A stretch of DNA of 64,000 nt, taken from Brachypodium distachyon. Taxonomy: Eukaryota > Streptophyta > Magnoliopsida > Poales > Poaceae. The position numbers were made by a program, and so were the translations under genes. The stretch spans positions 10,850,001 to 10,914,000 of the forward strand of contig NC_016132.3 in the NCBI RefSeq assembly GCF_000005505.3, read 5' to 3'. The notes under the pieces are model-generated. The model made no database searches. It was not told the origin of the DNA and saw only the letters and a program-made list of their open reading frames with translations. Every line of letters begins with the position of its first letter. Within the stretch, counting starts at the first letter, position 1. This document shows positions 1 through 12,900 of this stretch, piece after piece.

Positions 1-2948
1 ATTTGTTCAAATTGTGCAGGAAAATTTTAATTTTTTGTGCCCTCTTCGAGAAACCTGACTTTTATACAAATTAGCATGATTAGTGTGCTTCACTATACTG
101 ACATATTATGACAATGTCTACTTACATAAGTACTAAGCAAATCGTAAACCAAACAATACTCATAAGTTCACAACCACAAGGGAGGAGCAGTAAGGTTGCT
201 GGGGAACCCCTCGTTCTTCTCCGTAAAAAGCGAATGAGGAGGCGGCAGTCCTTTCCTCCAAACCTCGTCAGCGAGGCCGGGGTCCTTGCTGAACTTGTCC
301 TCTCCGCTTGTCGCTTCGTCGACAAGTGAGAATGGGGGCCTAGTGCTCCGACTTTAGTATGTAGTTAGCGCAGGCTTAGTTGTTGCTGGAGATGCCACAT
401 TAGTGTCGGGACATCATCGAGTCAATCACTGTCGTCAATCAATCGTTGTCGTCAAGAAGTAGGTGGCTCTTCACTTCGCTGGTCTCCAAAGTCAGTGAGT
501 TTTGGTTGTGGTGGTCGGTGTTTCATGTCCAATCTTGTAGTGCCAAGAGCAACCTTTACAGAAAATACTGGTGTTTTGAAGAGGGGTTATGGTTCATGGT
601 TGCCAGTGACGTTATTCTTCTTTGGCTATGGTTTATGAAGATGGTGATGTCGGCATCTGGCATGCATGGGGCAGATCTCGGGCAACGTGGCACAAAACCT
701 CGGTCACTTCACATGCAGTGGTTCAGTTCATCGGCTAAAAAATTAGTGATCCATATGATGGTGGTCCTCCAGATCTAGGATTGTAGGCTACCCTCTTCCC
801 TTCTTCGATGACACCACAGCGTCGGGGTAGATTGATGTATGGTGGGTAGCGGTTTAGGTTGGTGCAAGGGTCTTCAAGAATCAACTTGTAATTTTCTTCT
901 AGGGGTTCATTTATGCAAATCTTCATGAAATCTGTTTTTTTGGTTGTCTTGTGTGGTTTTCATGTGTGTGTGTGCGCGCGCATTGTAACCTTGTTGTTCA
1001 ATGGGGCATGGCTACTTTTCTAAAGAAAAAGTTTAGAAAAAAAGACACCATTTCTTTCAAATTTCCTAATGTAACTTTGAGGGATCGAGATGGTTGACTA
1101 GACGGGGGTGAATAGTCCAATTTTTCATCTTTAAATTGCATCTAGGTACAATAGAATATAAGGTTCTCTAAATACAACCAGGTGAAACAATCATATATGA
1201 TGCTACACAAACTAGTAAGGATACAAAAAAGATAATAACACAAAGTAATAAGCTCGTACAGAAATAACCATAGGACTCGAAGGAGACACGATTTATCCCG
1301 AAGTTCACTTCCTTTCGAGGAAGCCATCACAAGAGGTTTCCCAAATAACCGTGATATGGCACACCTTAATATCCTTGAACCTCCCCAAATGAAGTAGGAC
1401 CTCAATCACTAAGCGAAGATCTTGAGGTGACCTCCGAACCTTTACAAACTTCAACGTAACGAATCCACAAATAATATATGCTCTCAGTGTGACTCCAATC
1501 CATCTAGGAGTCCTCAACAACTCCAAGAGTAACAAGCTCTCATTGAAGAACTCAATAGGGGAACAAATGATCTCACTCCAACCTCTGCTCTTCTAGACAA
1601 GATTTCGGATTTTAGGTTTCTTGAGGGCGAAAGGAAAAGCTAGGGTTCTTCTTCTGGGTGAGCTTGCTCGAAATGAAGAACAATTGATGGTCGAGGCGAG
1701 TGAAGCAGAGAGGCAACGCCTCAAAGGAGTGGGGCCGAGCTTATAAAGCAATGCCTATAAATCCGCCTTACTCTCACACATCAGGTTGTCTGGAGTCCGG
1801 ACCCTCCGGATTTCCGGACTTTCCAAACTCCCTTCAAACGGTTTCCAAACTCCAGTCGCATCGAGGTGGGCAAGGCCGGGGCAAGGATTTCCACTGTGAC
1901 AACCAACGTGAAATCAACAATTTATTGTGTGCCCCGTTGACAAAACCTCCGCCACCGAACCGACAACGTCCACCATGAGGTCAGAACCATCCACAATGGA
2001 TGAAGGGAGGGTGACGGCATGCTTCTTGGCATAGAAAACAAAAAGGCACAAATGGTCGACAAAAGTCAGAATGTGCTATTTTCTTTCTCACCCTTTTGTC
2101 ATCGTTCTTCTTTTTTTGCAAGACGGCCATAGCCATATTAACTTAACAACCCTTACATAGTTGTCTTTAAATTAAAAGAAAAATTATATGCAAGTTCTTG
2201 TATGTAAGCGTCGTTGTCTTCCTTCTGCACTCGCTAGTGGCGCACCTTGAGCGAAGCTTGATGCTGCCTCTTTACCTCTGAACCACGTTGGAGTCAGGAA
2301 AATATTCTTGATGTAGCAGCTAGGAAGTCGTCGATCGAAGCCAAATGACGCCGGCGATAGTGATTTGAGACACATACCACCATTCTGAAGAAGAAGAAGA
2401 AGACAAGGAAGAAGGTTGGATGACCATTCCAGATCTGGCCAGACGAATTTGAGAAGGCCTAGCCTCACTAACTCCACGATGAGCCCGGAGACGGCCAAGC
2501 CTCGCCAATTAAGGAACCCATGCACCGATACACACAGACTACCTACAACACAAAACTAAATCCACCACTACAGAAGAGCAGCGACCAACCTCCCCGTACT
2601 TCTCAACGCCACCGACGAATCGCCGTTGACGAGTTGGACGAGGAGTTGGGAAAACCTTATTCTTGACCCGCACAGTGCCACCATCACTACCATAGTGCCG
2701 TTGTCGCTTCATCAAACTCTAACTTTTGAGTACCTACTATAACACCAAGCCGGAGGTAGGAAAGTAGTTGCTTGCCAGCCAGCCGGCCAGAAGATGAGAT
2801 GCGATCCGAGGCTAGGCGGCGGCTTGGGCATGGAACGGAAAACAAACAGATTAGTTCACTCTTTTGTCCTCGTTATGACTTAGTGCTCTTGGTAGAGAGG
2901 TGATAATGCGAGCGAAAGCTGTGTTTTTCAATAATTCTAGGGGTATGT
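1..2948. other. Intergenic, no gene recognised
   Basis: No reading frame here resembles a known protein; all open frames are short and overlap on both strands. A TG/CG dinucleotide run lies at 963-981. The composition is mixed, with locally GC-rich patches near 1700-2000 and 2200-2850, as expected of decayed repeats. I cannot assign it to a named family. Confidence 0.5.
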
Positions 2949-3210
2949 TCTATATATAAGTAGGAGAACACCACTACTCAATTTTAGAAGGAGAACATCA
3001 CTATTTGATTTTTCTAAACATGCAAGCATGTCACATCATCACATCATTAATTTGTTCACACCTATTTAGTGAAAACTCATATTTTTTGCACATGTATGCA
3101 TGCTACTTTCCATCAAGCTATCACCACAAAGTGAAAACTTCCAATCTTTTCAATTTGGATTGCTATTCAATTTCACTCATGTACCGCAACAACATGCGGG
3201 ACTTCATGTA
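2949..3210 (+). mobile_element. Helitron-like non-autonomous element, copy A
   Basis: It begins TCTATATATAAG and ends close to a perfect 4-bp-stem hairpin CCGC-AACAACAT-GCGG at 3184-3199, as Helitron 3' ends do. The expected terminal CTAG reads TGTA, so the end is mutated or misplaced. The body (ATGCAAGCATGTCACATCATC, then TTCACACCTATTTAGTG) is shared with a better-preserved copy at 10498-11049. No coding capacity is seen. The assignment rests on the 3' hairpin and the sister copy. Confidence 0.45.
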
Positions 3211-3534
3211 TATACAAGCTCAAGGCAATCAAGAAGCATAAGTAAATATATAACCCACAGAAAATTGGGCTAATACAACCAATCAATGTATTCTGCTCTT
3301 ATGTATTCCCGAATCCGTGTTACGTCGAAACTTCTTTGGCGACTCAAATTGCCACTCAAAATAAAATTTCTTCTTTGCTTCCTCTGTAAGGGGGTCATTC
3401 TTAGTGAGGATAATTTGGTCAAATGAAACTGGCAAGAGGATACACGTTGTGACTTCTTCTGAGCACGAATCAATTCAACATCTTGTTTTTGATTGTGCAA
3501 TGGCTAGACTTAGGTGGACGATGACGAAGTTCCA

Positions 3535-5371
3535 CTTCGGCAATGCCCATGTTGATGGGCTTTGTGTTTAGGAAGAGCGACATGCGTGTGTGTTGGCGAT
3601 CCCGTCGGCTAACAAGGAGACATTGGACACAGTTTTACCCAGGTTCGGGGCCCTTGGAAGGTAATACCTCTACGTCCTGCTCGTCTGATCTAGTATTGAT
3701 GGAGAGATTACTGTTGGGAATATGCCCTATAGGCAATCATGTATGATGTAATTCCCAATGTATTCATAAATATTATTAAGTTGTCCTTGTTTGAACATCT
3801 GATATGTATCATTGAATATGTGATTTGATTGTGGAACTATGTATTCATGTTGTTCATACTAAATTGTCCTTACTCATTGAGGTTGTGCTGGACACATAAT
3901 CTAGACTAATGTGAAAGTTGGCTGATGACTCAGTTCCACTTGTCATGGGCATGGTGATGTCATTCCAGCTTATACGGACTCGGCTAAAGAGTTTAGCGAG
4001 TCGGACTGGCCCATATTGAGATGCAACGAGTAGGTCGTCATTTGCATGTCTCAATCAATGTAATCCTTAGACCTGAGGTTATCGCACAATCCGAGTTGTG
4101 GATCACCAACTTAGGTTCTGTCAAACGTTGTTCCGTAACAGGGCAGTTATAAAGGCAGAGTTCGGGTTGACTGAGAATCAAGCTGTGTGATGTGGATAAC
4201 CAAGATGGGATTTTGCCCCTCCGACTGGAGAGATATTCTCTGGGCCCTCTCGAGTGATATGATTCGGGAAGCATGGCCATGCGCGACTCGGTTAACTGTT
4301 AACCGGGTCGATCGACTAAGAATTAGTCGGATGAATCGTATATCACAGATCGAGAAGAGAGTTGAACTATTAAAGGGATGACGATTAATCGCCTATAGTT
4401 TGACAAGGTATATCGTGAGGCAAAAGGGACTAAGACGTATGTCACATTGGAAGGTACGTCGTCATGACTCGATGGTACTTGGGAGTCGGCACATTCTGCT
4501 AGGAGCCGCTACCGATTGATCGATTGAGAGTCGGACTCCAATCGTGTCCAAGTCGCCATGAGCCTGCGGGGTCACACACTTAAGAGCGGGAGCAAGTATT
4601 TGGTCGGGTTGGACCCGAACCGGAATTGGGCTGACAATGCGAGTTGGACTCGCAGAGTGGATGGGCCACAAGTGCTGGAGCCCACTTCCACTCGGTATAT
4701 AAGCAGGGGCGTGGGATGCCTAAGGGGCACGGTTTTTCCATTCTCATGCGTTGAGAACCCTAGCCCCATTCAGTCCAACCGTCGCACCGGACCTAGCAGT
4801 CCGCCGCCGGAGCTCCTCCTCGCACGTGTGGATACCGGCAGAGGTGTTGTACGTTCAGCACTTCGACGATCGCGGGATTGGATTGGCTGGATCGGATCGA
4901 GGGACTGCACTGCATCAAGGCGCCGCATCGATAATCCGCAACTGCGCGTCTAGTGGTAATCCTCGTGGCCTTCTACCTCGGCTAGATCTTGGGAGTTCGC
5001 GTAGAAAAAGTTTTTGTTTATCTCTACGCGCCCCTTCAATTACAAGGTTGCCGTAGAGGCTATGGTGCGCAGATCGGATCTGGCGTGTATAACAGATGAG
5101 ATCTGTCTCAGGGGAGAGGGTTGTGAGTTGTCCTACTTGTCTCCCACTCCTGGTCCTTTTTATATGCAGGAGGACAGGTCTCGGATGGAGTCCAAGTCGG
5201 TTACAATAGAGATATATTATAATTAAGCTTCCTTATCTTGAGTTGCAAGATTAGGCATCTGAACACCTGGAGCTGTAATAGGCTCCCGAGTGGGCTTCAT
5301 GCTGGGCCATAAACCCGTAGTGGGTATGCCAAAGATGAGGACCCGAGTGGTCGTAACCACGTCAGACGACA
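3535..5371. mobile_element. LTR (gypsy-like), solo, interrupted by another LTR
   Basis: About 505 bp of LTR-like sequence remains once the nested element and its target duplication are discounted. It sits in the LINE fragment, flanked by TTCCA (3530-3534) and TTTCA (5372-5376), a 4-of-5 target-site duplication. The right end GACGACA fits an LTR starting TGTCGG; here the first bases are changed to CTTCGG. A second copy lies at 25722-26186 and shares the segment around ACCCAGGTTCG. No internal region is present, so this is a solo LTR. The family name is not certain. Confidence 0.65.
3712..5038 (+). mobile_element. Solo LTR, copia-type, with perfect 5-bp target duplication
   Basis: It begins TGTTGGGAATATGCCCTATA and ends CTTCA, and is flanked by ATTAC on both sides (3707-3711 and 5039-5043). 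The start resembles long LTRs of the Maximus/SIRE copia group of pooid grasses; that assignment is from memory. A TATA motif (GGTATATAAG) near 4695 marks a likely LTR promoter reading plus. No polyprotein or second LTR accompanies it, so it is a product of LTR-LTR recombination. The related uninterrupted site at about 25880 reads ATTAC once, directly continuous with the downstream sequence. Confidence 0.85.
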
Positions 5372-5845
5372 TTTCATTTGGCATTTAATATTACGCCTCC
5401 AAATAATATGGCCCATATTTTTGGGGTATGGTTGCAGGGACTTGACAAGACTTTGCGTCATCTCATTTTAGTAGGGGCGGTGGCAGTTTTTTGATCTATT
5501 TGGTTATGCCGCAATGACATTGTTTTTGATTAAAAAGAAAATACACTCATGTATGCAGGTGTTGCTCTCATGTACCAATTGGCTGCGATTATGGGCGTTG
5601 TTACAGAAGGTGCAGCACAAGAAACTGATGGAGTCTCGCGCCAAGCGACTAAAGTGAATCACCACGGAGTTTATATCCCGGTTTGAGTGGCATGCTAGCT
5701 TAGACTTCCTAGTTTGTAGATTGGTTTCCTGTGCGGCATGTCACACTTGTGTATGTGGTCATGTGTTTTCAATTGTTGAGAATAATGTATGACTTTAAAC
5801 TATATGCATTTGAATGTAGAGGCCAGAGGTAATAAAGATCACATT

Positions 5846-6938
5846 ATCTGAAAAAATGCAGCCAATCTTGCTTGCACAATGGAAAGAGCCCCGGGCTTGT
5901 CTCTCCAACGAATTAAATTAGCCAAAGGTGTGCGTTCATGAGCCCATGCTAAAGTCTCAATTAATTCCTGCCAATATCTAAGCCAGGAATCAAATAGACG
6001 TACGTACGAACACAGACGCCTACAGGCAGGCAAAAGATGTCGATACTCTATACGGAGTATACGTATACACGGACGTCCCTACATGCGACAAGTAACGCAC
6101 GAGTATTTCGCTCGCGACTTGGAACCTGTTATTTCCTCCGTTACCAGAGAAATAGCAAAACTGTTGAAAAAACACAGATCATTGAGCAATGCGTATCATC
6201 AGTGGTGAATAATTCACAGAACGAGTGGATTAATATCCAATGTTTAAAAACACAAGCCTAAACTTTTAAGTCCCAGAAACACGCACTTAAACTTGAGCCT
6301 CAGGAGGACAAACTTCTCAAGCAGCAAATTCCTGGACCGCAAGACAGGGAAGTAGTTTCAGTTCCAAAATTGCACTACTATTCTTAAACCTCCTAATAGA
6401 TTAATCTACCATAACACTCGTCCAAGATAAAGTATTTCCAGCCAAAACTATAAATCAACAAATTACAACTGTATAGGATATAGATAATATAAGCACAAAC
6501 TGTTGCGAAACGCTGATCAACCGAAACTATCCTTTCCTACTTGTTTTACAACAGGAATATAAGACAATGATCCTAGGAAGAAATAATGGAGAAAAGTGCA
6601 TATTCACTGCTCCTCCATAAGCTCATATATAGATATATAAGACAGTGCAGCAGCAGGAGCAAGACTCATGTCAATGCTGAACCCAAAGGCACGCCGATTC
6701 TCAGTGTTTCAGATCTTTCCTTGTGAACATAACTTTACAGGCTGTGATGGTAGCTGCAATTTCATTCAGGATATACAGACAAGTGCGATCTACATGACCC
6801 TGAATCATGCTCTTGAGATTTGAGATTAATGGATTTGGCCTTCACCAAAGCCAAACACTCGTTTGCTCCTTCTGTTGGCCAGCATTTGACGGGTCAGGTT
6901 CAGGGGCAAGCCAGCGCGGAGAAGAGCAGGTCAATTTG
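5846..6938. other. Intergenic, then probable PP4R3 3' UTR
   Basis: No protein is recognised. The stretch immediately below 6939 follows the PP4R3 stop codon on the minus strand and presumably holds its 3' UTR and polyadenylation site, but I see no decisive signal for where the transcript ends. The part near 5850-6260 shows only short spurious frames. Confidence 0.4.
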
Positions 6939-9900
6939 TCATCTCACTGAATATGGCTCTGAATCGTTTGCTTTTGTGGTATTTACAGTCTTCTCACTAG
7001 ATAAATTGCCCATGGTTTTGATACAATCACCTCCAGTTTGCCGTGAAGTTTCTGCAGTCTCTGCAGAATGTTGCTGCTCATCAGAATGCGGAGCTTGCTC
7101 CCCCGAAACACCATTGGCCTCACAACTTGGCGAGCTCAAGGCAAGTGAATCCTTGTGTTTGCTAGCCAGACTAGTCAAAGCAGAAAGCTTGCCACAAGTA
7201 ATCCTTGTTTCTATCTTCTGTCTCTTGCGAACCTCCCCATCTGCATGTTTGCCATCCGCACTGTTTACTAACTTCTGCTTCCTTGTGGTTATCTTTAAGA
7301 GCTCATCATCCTCTGCGGTCCTGTCGGGCTCCTTAGGTGGGGGATTGAAATCCTCATCGTCGTCATCAGCATAGTCCACGAGTCCACCAGATTTAGGCCT
7401 GCAAATATGAAAAAAGAAGATGAACCAGCGTCAACAAAATAAACTATATTATCGTATTATTTTTGTAAAATAAACTTTTTAAAAATTCTGTGCCATAATA
7501 TTTCAGATTTTCTCATTTTGTGTAATGAAGGAAAGCATGTATTTAATAAGACTGTATAAAGACAATATACCTTGATGATATGTCATCAGCTTCACTTCCA
7601 TTGGAAACACTAGCCTTAACTTCATCATTGTGTGCTTGTTTAGTCCGCCTGGTTGAATCTTCTTCATCACTAAGAAACAGATAATTACATCAACATTTAG
7701 AGCAGTCTAGTGCAGAGGAGGCCAAAGGGTAACCATCCTATGTTGCAAACAAGATGAAGCAACCAATGGCAAAATAAACGGAATACCTATCCTCGTTGAA
7801 ATAGTCTTCCTCTTCCTTCTCAAGACCTCTTCCTTCTGCCTTCTTTCTCATGTCAGGCACACTAGCACTTAATTTCGTTTCAGAACTCTCCAAGAACTTG
7901 CAACAGAAAAATAGAAGGCTCACACTCACTGCAAATACTAATAGTAACATGGAGAAGAGTTCAAGACTACATCTTGGTATTTGTCTACATAGGTCAACCC
8001 AAAGCTTTTCATGGCTAATATAATTTGCTGGAGATAAGCCCCCAGACTTGTCAGAAGCAGGAACGGTTGGATTAGCCGACCCCCAACCACCACATGCAAA
8101 CAAGTTCAAATTCAGAAAAACTAATTAAATCTTAGCTGATTTACCCGAATCTTCAATGCACATTTTAGGGGGTTCTGTATGTTTGTCAGAATTCTATTTT
8201 CCGAAAACAAGAGTACAAACCCAGGGGTGGCATCAAGATAAAATGCGGAAGTACCCAAGAAAAGGCTCAACCTGTTGATACTTGAGTTTGAAGGCCTGAA
8301 TGCTCCCAAAGTGTTCGAACTTCATAAGTTTATCTGAGAAAGACTCAATAACATAGATAACAAGAGGTTTTAGATTTTCCTGCACAAGAAAGAAAAACAA
8401 AGAGTAAGCCACAGATCAAATTTATTACTCCCTCCCAGTACCAAAAAGTTTCGAAACATGTACCTTCCGTATGTGTTCCAACAGTTCAAGTATCCCTGAC
8501 TGTAGCATGTTATATCTATCCCCATTTTCAACAAAGGCGTCAATAATTGGTTTCAACAAATTAAACTTCACAACATGGCGAATAAGATGCTCATCCTGCA
8601 TAAAAAAACAAGTTGGGTTCAAATATAGTATCAAGGAGCTCGTTTTTAACTTATCACTTCCAGTCAAGCGTGCCAGCTGGCATGCTGAACATGCTACCAG
8701 ACAGTAACAGCTATTGCATGCAGTCCACTGCCCACAATATGCATAATGGTAAAATGCTAACCTTGAGAGCAACAATGTTTCCTCTTTGTAGATTGGAAAC
8801 GTGTAAGAGTGCATAATAAGTAGTAAAAGGTGAAGCACATCTAGTCTATGAATTTTTGCTGGATTAGCCAGATGTATGACGCATCAAGCAACCATAGAAA
8901 CATTGCTCAAGCAGACCAAACAAAAGTATTTAAATTACTAGATTGGAAGTGCCCACAATCTAATCCAATTTCAGCTATATCAGAAGTGTGTATAACCTAA
9001 TGATGGATGTGCTGACCAAACCAAGGAAAAAAATGGTACTGACTTACATTTCTGGATATAATGGTACGCATAAACCTAACAGCTGCGACAACCAAAAACT
9101 TCTCCCTCCGTCGAGTCAAGGAAAGAATTTTTTCTATCGCATTGTTCATAAGGAAGTTGCACCTGCAAGGATTATGAAGCTCATTTAGCAGGTGGGTAAG
9201 AGTACAGAAGTAAAATGTTGGATTGGTGGAAGAAGGTATTACTTAATTCTGTAGGGATGATGGACTACACAAAAACATAATAGTTCACAAACATTTAATA
9301 GAATTTCAGGCTTAAGACGATGCACTTCAATGTTTCTGCCAGTAACAGCTGAGTCAGATGTTGTTCGAGTCATAATCCTCGGGGGACAAGAGGATGCTAT
9401 TACATCAACCAAATAGTCAAGATGCCTTTCATAGAAAATCTCAATAATAACATCTCTCTGCAACAAGGAGAAAGAAGAGTAAGTACCGACTGAACATTAT
9501 AAAAAATACTTGCAGATTTTAGATACACTGGAACTGATTCAGGGCAGGGAGATGGAATGACAGTAAACAAACATCTCACGGGATTAGAACATAACAGCAA
9601 AGATGCAAAGTATCATAACTAGCATTAAGTGACACTTGAGGGAATCTTCAGATAACAGTGTTTACAGCAAAAATGCAACATTGCCAAGTGAATAGTGCAC
9701 AAGAGAAATGCGACCGGTGGATAGACTTTTCCCACTGGTGATGACAAACAATAAGTGAAATTGAGGGCTGAAGACAGCATATAACATTCAAAACCTATTT
9801 CAGTATTAAAAGTAACTTACATGTGCTCCAGACATGGTGAAAGAATCCATCAATATACGCAGGATCTCTAGAAACTGACAGTGCATTTGCTCACCTAAGT

Positions 9901-12900
9901 CAGTTACCATTCCTTTAACCTGAAAATCAAATGATTTAAGCAGTTTCATTTTGATATTAGCCTCCAGAGTATGAAAGGAAAAACAGTTTTGCTATTTCTA
10001 AGTCGATGCTAACAACCATCTGATACAATCACTGAGATTCATGCAAGATTGATTCAAGCATAATAGATGTGAAAATCTTCATCAGATGGCTACGATTGTT
10101 GACTGAGAAATAACTATTTCTAAGCCGACTGAGAAATAGACACACACAATGAAAAACCATCTACAGACTAAGCCTTTTGTCCCATGCAAGTTGGGATAGG
10201 CTAGACATGAAACCCAAACAGAAATTTGTGGAGACTAAGAGTAAACACAAAAACAAAGAAATAATCAAGGTTCAGGCACATGGATTGCACAATTTCCAGG
10301 CAGCCCTATCGAAAACCAGATCTCTGGTGTTAAACTGTCCATGAGAACAAGAAAAATGTAAATATGCTCAAGTACAAAGATGCATGATGGAATATTTTTT
10401 GAGCATGTTAGCACAGTACTTCCATTTAATTAAATATCCGGAGCAAGAATAAGGTGCCATACATACAAAAGGTACACTGAACACCATTTGCCCACAATCC
10501 TATATACCTATACAAGGGATCCCCACTACAAATTTTTACCACACATGCAAGCTTACCACATCATCACATGCATCATCAATATATTCACACCTATTTAGCC
10601 ATCCCCACTTCCTACACATGCAAGCTTGCCACATCATCACATGCATCATCAATTTCTTCACACCTATTTAGTGGGAATCTCATCACTAAATGTATTTCTT
10701 TGCCCATGCATCACGGTTAATTATATAACATAGACCAACTACTTTTTATGTAAAAATCGTTATACATTTTTTGTTATTTAGTTGGACCATAAGATTATTA
10801 TTTGTTTGTGTACCAAGATTCCTTCGGATTATGACTCAGAATAGCAATTCCCTTATCAAGTAAACCGATAAACATTTGGTACAATTCTTAGATATACATT
10901 GCTTTAATTTTTTGTTGTCTAGAAAGTAATTGATCATATAATTTCATTATATGCTTAATCTATAATTTTAGATACACATTCTTTGCTAATCAATTTCACC
11001 ATGTATGTTAACTAAAATATCTCGCAACAACATGCAGGGAATCATCTAGTTGTTTCTACAGATAATCCATTTTACACCTTAACTATTACCAAATTCCAAA
11101 TTTCACTTTACTTCAGAATCGTTCATGTTCAGAGTTCAGACCTGTTGAAACACCCCCTTAAGATTGAAATCATTGTAGTTTCGGATGGCACCTGACGTGG
11201 CAAAATTGCGGCACACGGATCAGTGGCAAAAGAGGGGAAGAGATTGTTTTCAAGTACATTAATTCTGGTGGAGCTCTACCAGTGGCTAGAGCAGGGAAAG
11301 CCAAAGGTGGACAGCCTTAAAAATGAAACCCAATGGAGCAACAAGGCCCCAAGGGTGACAACAGCACACCAGAGTGAGCTGGTTTACCGATGGCAGGGCC
11401 TCCACAAAGCGGCAGCTCCAACCTGTTTTTTTTTTTTGAATGGGATGATGATTATGGGCACTAGGGAGGAGAAGGATGCATTGGTGGAAGCTTATGTCAT
11501 AAATGGCGACAGCTATTTCACCTTTGAGTGCAGAAAGGAGGATGGTGCGGCTGATGCAGCTCTCATTCTTTGAGGGCTGACACCTAAATGGTTGCGACAT
11601 TGACAGTACGGTAAGGGCACTGTTCGAAGAAGGTGGTGAAAATGGCAGCAATGACGACTATATCACGGAACCCTTATTTTTGAACATTTGTTATCAAAAA
11701 ATCATAACTTCTGGAATTTTTATCACTTAACCACAACTATTCTGCTAATCCTTTTCAAGAAACCCATAATTTGACAATCAAGCATTCTAACCACGGTTCT
11801 GACTGGTGGGGTCCACACATCAGCTTCTATGGAAGAAATAAGATGGGATTTTGCGTTGCGACATTGACAGTATGGTAAGGGCAGTGTTCGAAGAACATGG
11901 TGAAAATGGCAACAATGACGACTATATCACCGAACCCTTATTTTTGAACATTTGTTATTAAAAAAATCACAACTTCTCAAATTTTTATCACTTAACCACA
12001 ACTATTCTGCTAATCCTTTTCGAGAAAACCATAATTTGACAATCAAGCATTCTAACCACGGTTCTGACTGGTGGGGTCCACACATCAGCCTCTATGGATG
12101 AAATAAGATGGGATGTTGCCTACCCGGTCCAGTTCTACTCAGTTCAGGCCTGGCCGTGTGGGCATCCAGTTTATGCAAACAGGTGCACTGCCAATGTGAT
12201 GTATCCCGTGCATATTATGCAAACAGGGGCACAACAAGCAGCTATACATATATCCTAGTTTCGCGCCATGTTTCTCCAGTTATAGGAGGCTTGGTCAGGC
12301 CCGAACCGGGGTCGAATAAGGTAGAACCAGAACGGGCAGGCAAAACCCCATCTTATTTCTGCCATAGAGGCTGACGTGTGGGCCCCGCTAGTCAGAACCA
12401 CGGTCCGCATGCTCGACTGCCAAATTATGGGTTTCTCGAAACGGATTAGCAGAATAGTTGTGGTTAAGTGATACAATTTCCAGAAGTGGGGTTTTGTGAT
12501 AACAAATGTTCAAAAGTAAGGGTTCCGTGGTATTTACTCTAAATATTACAAGGAGGGGGCAGTGATCAGCGGCAAGGCCTCGTCAAAGAGATCGGAATAA
12601 AAGGAGAGATAAGTATGACATAGTAATTATATGCGCCTATTTACCAACCGCTGTCCTTAGGTTTTCATGTCAGCTAAAACCACTCCTGTTTTGGGGTCAA
12701 GAGGGGCAGAAACACATAGGTTACACCCAGGAACATGACCTGCTCCTTGGTGAAAAGAAAGTATGCTTCAAAGGCCAAAAACAATTGGAAATGTTATGCT
12801 GTAAAAAAAAACAATTGGAAATATTTGCACATGTAAATGTGCAAGAACTGTGTGCTTGTAAGTTGTCATGGAAAAAAAAGAGCAGTTATCAGTTATGCGT

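Larger units (their letters stand above)
3283..5845 (+). mobile_element. 5'-truncated LINE fragment, split by nested LTRs
   Basis: The part up to about 3534 reads, with one frameshift, as the zinc-binding reverse-transcriptase domain (zf-RVT) at the C terminus of plant L1-type ORF2: LLWRLKLPLKIKF near 3340 and IQHLVFDC near 3470. The protein resumes at 5372 (MAHIFGVWLQG, then SIWLCRNDIVFD) and ends near 5650. A 3' tail resembling grass LINE tails (GTAGAGGCCAGAGGTAATAA) runs to about 5845. The two halves are separated exactly by the LTR insertion at 3535-5371. Several stops make it a dead remnant. Confidence 0.75.

Noticed and set aside
6820..7374. A 184-residue plus-strand frame
   Set aside because: It is the reverse complement of the PP4R3 terminal exon.
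11223..11573. A 116-residue frame in PP4R3 intron 17
   Set aside because: It lies within the intron among repeats, with no recognisable domain and an overlapping frame on the other strand.
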